A program made the translations under genes and the position numbers. Shown here in pieces: positions 44,276-48,038 of a stretch of 48,038 nucleotides of DNA. The first letter of the stretch is position 1. The number at the start of each line of letters is the position of its first letter. The DNA lies in assembly GCA_017396085.1 (NCBI GenBank), contig JAFQNC010000039.1, forward strand, positions 1 to 48,038. The letters are read 5' to 3'. This DNA comes from Tidjanibacter sp. (GTDB lineage Bacteria; Bacteroidota; Bacteroidia; Bacteroidales; Rikenellaceae). The notes under the pieces were generated by a model, which was not told the DNA's origin, did no database searches, and saw only the letters and a program-made list of their open reading frames with translations.

Positions 44276-46489
44276 CTACTTCACCGTGATGTAGCGGTAG
44301 ATGTACTCGGTGTTGCCCTCGGTGTCGGTAACCACCGCACACACCTGATGTTTGCCTGCGGAGAGTTTGAGGTAGACACTGTCGCTCTTCTTGCCATCAA
44401 TGTACCAAGTAATATCCTCCGGAGTGCAGTCAAGGTCCTTAACACTCAACCACACGTTGTCGTTCCTGCCATAGGAAGCCTGCATATTGAGGGCCGAGCG
44501 AGCCGATGAGATAATGGCGGGGCCTCCCTGCGTTGTGATGTGGAAGGTATAGGTGGCGTTTTCGTTCACCACACCCGCTGTGTCCACACCATAGATGGCC
44601 ACTCCATACTCGGTGCGGGGAGCAAGCAACGGGAGCACCACAAACTTGTCGGTGGTCTCGAGGGTGTTCTGCTCCGAAGTTTTTGAGTCGGTGTAGACCA
44701 CCTTCCACTTGGCGTAGTCGTGTTTGCTTGTTTCCCAACTCACAAAGGCATCATATTGGTGAACCTCATAGCTAAGGTCATCCACCAGCACCGTCAGCAC
44801 CACCTCCTCGCCATCAAGGGCAATGTTGGCAATCTTCAGTCCGAGTGGCACAGCACTCCAATCCACAAAGGCGGGAGTGGATTTGTCGGTGAGCGAGGTG
44901 ATTTGCGCATCTCCGGGGAAGAACCACCTGCGGCTCTCGCTATTGGGGGCCGAGGGGTCGGCACGGAAGAGTTTCAGACACTCGTGGGCGGAGTAGGCGT
45001 TGCCACGGTTGGCATCCCAGCGTGGGAGCACATCGGTGCCGATGTCCACGTGGTAGACCAACATACCGTTACCTCCTGCAAAACCTGACGGATAGTTCAC
45101 ATTGCTGTCGCCCTCAAGGAGGTACTTATCCCACTTAAAGGCTTTCCCGTTAGCCTGTGCATTGTGGTTCTCAAAGAGGAAAAACTCATCACGATTTTCA
45201 TCGGTGAAGATAACAAAGCCGTGGTCGTCATAGAGGGGACCAAGGCGATACTCACCTGCCTCGGTAATCTCCTTTGGCGAGGCCCAGCCGAGCAACCAAC
45301 GCTCAAAGATGTTGTAGGCGGGAGGAGTGCGGCCATCGTTGAGGTAGTTACCTGCGGCCATAATGTCGGCATATTGGAGGCCAAATGCGGAGCCATTGCT
45401 CTCGCCATCGGTGTCGTAGTTGTCGGGCAGGCCAATGGCGTGTCCAAACTCGTGGCAGAAGGAGCCGATGCCCGAATACTCCTTGCCTGCGCCCTTAAGT
45501 TCGGAGGTACAAGCGTAGGTGTAGAGTATCTTACCGTCAAACACGGGCTGCTCGGTGGAGTCGATGTTGCCCGAAGAGTTGGCACTCCTTGGGGTGATGT
45601 AGGACATATGGGGCCACACAGCATCGGGGAACTGCCTTCCCGATTCGGCCTCGTTGTTGCCCGCAAAGAATACGAACACAAGGTCAATCTGGCCATCGTT
45701 GTTGCCATCAAACTGCGAGAAGTCAAGTCCCTCACGGTCGGCCAAATTACAAGCCTCCAAAATCATATATGCAGGCCTCATATCGCTACCGGCCTCACTG
45801 TTTTCGCCATAGTATTTGCGGGGGTTGGAGAGTTTGTAGGGGCCCACAACAACGAACTCGGGGTCGAACTCTCCGTTGCTGTTTGCCACAAAGTAGTCCC
45901 TTGCACTACCGGTTGCCCCATTCTTGCTGTAACCCTCACTATTGAGCATCTCCGTGAAGTCGGCATTGGCGGTGGCGGTGCTCTGAAATGCCACATCGCT
46001 ATACTCCACAAGGATTGCAAGTCCCTTCATCTTACCCTTGCGTGCGCCACCCCAGCGGCCGATTTTCAGTGCTTGGTCCACCGAGGTGCGGCTGGTCTGC
46101 TCTGCCGAGCGGGTGAGCACAAGGTCGCTCGCACACACAGGGTGGCGACCAATGGCAGTGTTCACACTCGGGCGCAAGCCCACACTCTTGTTTGCCACCT
46201 TGCGCTCCTCGGCCGAGAGTTTGCCCACAGGGCGAGCCAACACATCCGAGGCCACAAACTGCCCGTTCTTCATTGTGGCAAAGTAGAGATCGGTAGAGCC
46301 CGACTTCTGCACCACGGTGTAGGTGCGGTCCATCAGGGTGTAGTGGCAGAACTCATCGCCAAAGGTTTCGAGCGTGAGGACCGTGCCGTCCGACTGAACA
46401 AAGGTGTAGGCTCCGGGCTTGGCAGGAATTGCCAGTGCGGCAGCCAAAGTGCAAACCGCAAGGAGTGCGGTGAGGATGATTTTTTTCAT
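44276..46489 (-). CDS. M6-family (InhA-like) secreted metalloprotease
   Basis: A 737-residue exported protease. The start at 46489 gives signal MKKIILTALLAVCTLAAALA; the frame extends further upstream but into promoter-like DNA. A propeptide region (about 25-150) precedes the catalytic domain, which carries an Asp-rich possible calcium loop DGNNDGQIDLV (261-271), the zinc motif CHEFGHAIGLPDNYD (His346, Glu347, His350) and metal or substrate segments NIFERWLLGWASP and GGNGMLVYHVD. The C-terminal third is Ig/FN3-like (VHQYDAFVSWETSKHDYAKWKV...YGVAIYGVDTAG). It likely degrades host or dietary proteins outside the cell. Confidence 0.9.
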   Translation of the reverse strand: MKKIILTALLAVCTLAAALAIPAKPGAYTFVQSDGTVLTLETFGDEFCHYTLMDRTYTVVQKSGSTDLYFATMKNGQFVASDVLARPVGKLSAEERKVANKSVGLRPSVNTAIGRHPVCASDLVLTRSAEQTSRTSVDQALKIGRWGGARKGKMKGLAILVEYSDVAFQSTATANADFTEMLNSEGYSKNGATGSARDYFVANSNGEFDPEFVVVGPYKLSNPRKYYGENSEAGSDMRPAYMILEACNLADREGLDFSQFDGNNDGQIDLVFVFFAGNNEAESGRQFPDAVWPHMSYITPRSANSSGNIDSTEQPVFDGKILYTYACTSELKGAGKEYSGIGSFCHEFGHAIGLPDNYDTDGESNGSAFGLQYADIMAAGNYLNDGRTPPAYNIFERWLLGWASPKEITEAGEYRLGPLYDDHGFVIFTDENRDEFFLFENHNAQANGKAFKWDKYLLEGDSNVNYPSGFAGGNGMLVYHVDIGTDVLPRWDANRGNAYSAHECLKLFRADPSAPNSESRRWFFPGDAQITSLTDKSTPAFVDWSAVPLGLKIANIALDGEEVVLTVLVDDLSYEVHQYDAFVSWETSKHDYAKWKVVYTDSKTSEQNTLETTDKFVVLPLLAPRTEYGVAIYGVDTAGVVNENATYTFHITTQGGPAIISSARSALNMQASYGRNDNVWLSVKDLDCTPEDITWYIDGKKSDSVYLKLSAGKHQVCAVVTDTEGNTEYIYRYITVK

Positions 46490-46533
46490 ACTGCTATCGA
46501 GAATATTTTTATGCCTGCAAGGTAGCCTTTTTT

Positions 46534-46554
46534 TTCGGATATACAATATCCGAA
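46534..46554. promoter_or_regulatory. Inverted repeat, possible operator
   Basis: Perfect 9-bp inverted repeat TTCGGATAT, ACA, ATATCCGAA between the divergent M6 protease and hydroxyacid dehydrogenase genes, 45 nt upstream of the protease ATG and about 50 nt from the dehydrogenase -7 box. Short arms and a 3-nt gap fit a dimeric repressor site, though a small hairpin in the protease leader is possible. Confidence 0.4.
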
Positions 46555-46605
46555 CATCAACATTTTTCGCCCCACAAGCGATTTTTCTCTTTGCACAATT
46601 CGTTG

Positions 46606-46613
46606 TATCTTTG
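46606..46613 (+). promoter_or_regulatory. -7 element of the hydroxyacid dehydrogenase promoter
   Basis: TATCTTTG, exact consensus, 44 nt before the ATG at 46658. An upstream GTG (46613) in the same frame overlaps this box and is therefore unlikely to be the start. Confidence 0.6.
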
Positions 46614-46657
46614 TGGAGCAAACCGATGTCAATTCACTAAAAGAGAGATTATACACT

Positions 46658-47557
46658 ATGACAAAATTCCGAAAACTCGTTGCCATTGAGCCCGTAAGCC
46701 TCATACCCTCGGCCGAGGCAGAACTCCAAGGGCTTGCCGAAGAGGTCGTTATGTATGACGATATTCCCTCCTCTGACGAGGAGATTGCCCGCCGTGTGGG
46801 TGATGCCGATGCGGTGCTGTTGAGCTACACCTCGCGCCTTGAACGCCCCGCAATGGAGCAGTGTCCCAACCTGAAGTACGTTGGTATGTGCTGCTCGCTC
46901 TACTCGCCCGAGAGTGCCAACGTAGACATCCGCTATGCCGCCACCCGAGGTATTGCCGTAACCGGCATACGCGACTATGGCGATGAGGGCGTTGTGGAGT
47001 ATGTGGTGAGCGAACTCGTGCGCCTGCTCCACGGCTTCGGCGAGGAGCCTTGGGAGGGCACTCCAAGGGAGATTACGGGGCTGAAAGTGGGCGTTGTAGG
47101 ACTCGGCAAGTCGGGCGGTATGATTGCCGATGCAATGACTTTCTTCGGTGCCAAGATTAGCTACTTCGCACGCTCCGAGAAGGAGTGGGCCAAGGCCAAA
47201 GGCTACCGTTATATGCCCCTAAAAGAGGTGCTTGCAGAGAGCGATGTGGTGTTCTGCTGTCTGAACAAAAACACTGTGCTGCTCCACGAAGAGGAGTTTG
47301 CCGCCGTGGGTAGCCACAAGGTGCTCTTCAACACAGGTCTGTCGCCTGCGTGGGACGAGGCTCCAATGCTCCGTTGGTTGGAAAGCGAGCCGAGCAACCG
47401 CCTCTACTGCGACACCCTCGGCGCACTCGGTGGAGCCCACCTCGTAGGCCACGCTCAGGTGCGCACCGTGAACGTCTCCACCGGTCGCACCATCCAAGCC
47501 TTCGACCGCCTGAGCGAAAAGGTACTCAACAACATCAAAGAGTTTCTCAAAGAGTAA
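46658..47557 (+). CDS. D-isomer-specific 2-hydroxyacid dehydrogenase family protein
   Basis: A 299-residue cytoplasmic NAD-dependent oxidoreductase. Rossmann motif VGVVGLGKSGGMIADAMTFFGAKISYFARS at about 142-172. The substrate domain has EQCPNLKYVGMCCSLYSPESANVD...GIRDYGDEGVVEYVVSELVRLLHG. It is shorter than phosphoglycerate dehydrogenase and lacks a regulatory ACT domain. The family's HxN-type start of the last helix is not clear: the region where His is expected reads ALGGAHLVGHAQVRTVNV, so specificity is uncertain. It ends in a 7-nt repeat and terminator. Confidence 0.85.
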   Translation: MTKFRKLVAIEPVSLIPSAEAELQGLAEEVVMYDDIPSSDEEIARRVGDADAVLLSYTSRLERPAMEQCPNLKYVGMCCSLYSPESANVDIRYAATRGIAVTGIRDYGDEGVVEYVVSELVRLLHGFGEEPWEGTPREITGLKVGVVGLGKSGGMIADAMTFFGAKISYFARSEKEWAKAKGYRYMPLKEVLAESDVVFCCLNKNTVLLHEEEFAAVGSHKVLFNTGLSPAWDEAPMLRWLESEPSNRLYCDTLGALGGAHLVGHAQVRTVNVSTGRTIQAFDRLSEKVLNNIKEFLKE

Positions 47558-47590
47558 AGAGTAATTAGTAAATAGTAAATAGTAAATATA
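47553..47590 (+). repeat. Stop-anchored 7-nt-period repeat
   Basis: The TAA stop at 47555-47557 is part of AGTAAAG, AGTAATT, AGTAAAT, AGTAAAT, AGTAAAT units. Each 7-nt step shifts the frame by one, so TAA occurs in all three frames within the first units. Confidence 0.8.
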
Positions 47591-47623
47591 AAGCCCGAAT
47601 TTCTCAGCAGAAATTCGGGCTTT
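47590..47623. terminator. Bidirectional terminator between dehydrogenase and lyase C-terminus
   Basis: Perfect 15-bp stem (47590-47604 with 47609-47623), CAGC loop, arms ending in AAA and TTT. Confidence 0.85.
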
Positions 47624-47645
47624 GCCGTATTACAACATTACTTTC

Positions 47646-48038
47646 TTACAACTTGTAGGAGAGGTTGTAGGTTTTGCCATCCACGGTTACTTTCAGCGAG
47701 GCTCCCGAAGCGGAATAGGCCGCTGTAAACTCGGCACTAATCTTGGCCGAGGTGTCGGGGTGGATAACCGTGATGAACCTCACCACATCCGATGCACCAC
47801 TCTTGGTGGCCGTCAGGCGATAGAATTTGCGGTCCTGCTCGGTGTTGAGTTTCTCGGAGTAGTAGCTGATGCCACTCTCGCCCTTGAAGCCCGTGTGGGT
47901 CTCGGAGAAAGTGAGCCATTTCATATTCACTCCATCGCTAAAAGTGGTGTGGGCACCATAGGCATAGTCGTTAGTGTGGTCATCAATGGTTACCACGTCC
48001 ACGCCCTTGCTACTATCACGGCAGAGGTGGAAGCTAAC
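47646..48038 (-). CDS. C-terminal part of a heparinase II/III-family lyase (runs off window end)
   Basis: The frame is open from base 48038 to a TAA at 47646 (131 codons). The product begins VSFHLCRDSSKGVDVVTIDDHTND and continues as a beta-sandwich (TTFSDGVNMKWLTFSETHTGFKGESGISYYSEK, RKFYRLTATKSGASDVVRFITVIHPD), the C-terminal domain of heparinase II/III lyases. The first three codons (VSF) are the same nine bases that end the fragment at 1-2346. Joined there, the gene would have 909 residues in one frame. I read both pieces as one gene cut by the window ends. Confidence 0.85.
   Translation of the reverse strand, partial: VSFHLCRDSSKGVDVVTIDDHTNDYAYGAHTTFSDGVNMKWLTFSETHTGFKGESGISYYSEKLNTEQDRKFYRLTATKSGASDVVRFITVIHPDTSAKISAEFTAAYSASGASLKVTVDGKTYNLSYKL

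Noticed and set aside
1..48038. 9-bp terminal duplication as a transposon target-site duplication
   Set aside because: There are no terminal inverted repeats or transposase, and the split gene halves lie inside rather than outside the duplication.

Overview
The window is a Bacteroidales chromosomal-type segment, probably Rikenellaceae/Alistipes-like, though the genus is an inference. The evidence is two SusC/SusD systems, Bacteroidetes-type promoters (TTTG, about 19 nt, then TAnnTTTG), weak or absent Shine-Dalgarno sequences, an rpmB-rpmG-DUF4295 cluster, a small Hc1 histone-like gene and many lipoprotein signal peptides. I see no phage, plasmid, transposase, CRISPR, tRNA or rRNA genes.

Layout. 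1-2346 (minus) is the N-terminal 782 codons of a heparinase II/III-type polysaccharide lyase. 47646-48038 (minus) is the C-terminal 131 codons of what looks like the same gene: the two ends share 9 bp and join in frame, as if the sequence were a 48,029-bp circle. 2623-3996 is an aldehyde dehydrogenase. 4118-9645 (minus) and 10455-16215 (plus) are two mirror-image SusC-SusD-lipoprotein triads separated by 809 bp. 16397-19225 holds transketolase and the rpmB-rpmG-DUF4295 group. 19404-28616 (minus) is a histidine-utilisation operon read ftcD, hutU, pectinesterase, hutH, hutI, Fe-alcohol dehydrogenase; the pectinesterase is an intruder. Divergent from it is an aspartate-dehydrogenase-like gene (28754-29542). 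29689-34866 (minus) is rsh-DUF4834-mutS2. 35008-37023 (minus) is an M13 peptidase. 37129-38029 encodes a small outer-membrane protein and a TSCPD protein. 38555-41932 is a Wza/Wzc pair without glycosyltransferases. Then come an Hc1 histone-like gene, a lipoprotein of unknown function (possible TIM barrel), a small lipoprotein, an M6 protease and a D-2-hydroxyacid dehydrogenase.

The Hut enzymes take histidine through urocanate, imidazolonepropionate and formiminoglutamate to glutamate, with the formimino carbon passed to folate. The SusCD triads should import an unidentified polymer or peptide; no glycoside hydrolase or dedicated regulator adjoins them. The lyase and pectinesterase suggest acidic-polysaccharide use.

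The most unusual structure is in the intergenic DNA. One family of short degenerate tandem repeats has a 7-nt period (AGTAAAG, AATTGAG, ATTCAAA, TTTTCCA/TTTTCAA units) and often starts exactly at a gene's stop codon, which in several cases places stops in all three frames. A second family has a 9-nt period (TTAAAGTCC-like, AGCAGGAAG, ACTGGGNNN). A palindrome containing CCTCCCCTAA supplies the hutH stop. These repeats are what I would look at first, together with the apparent circularity.
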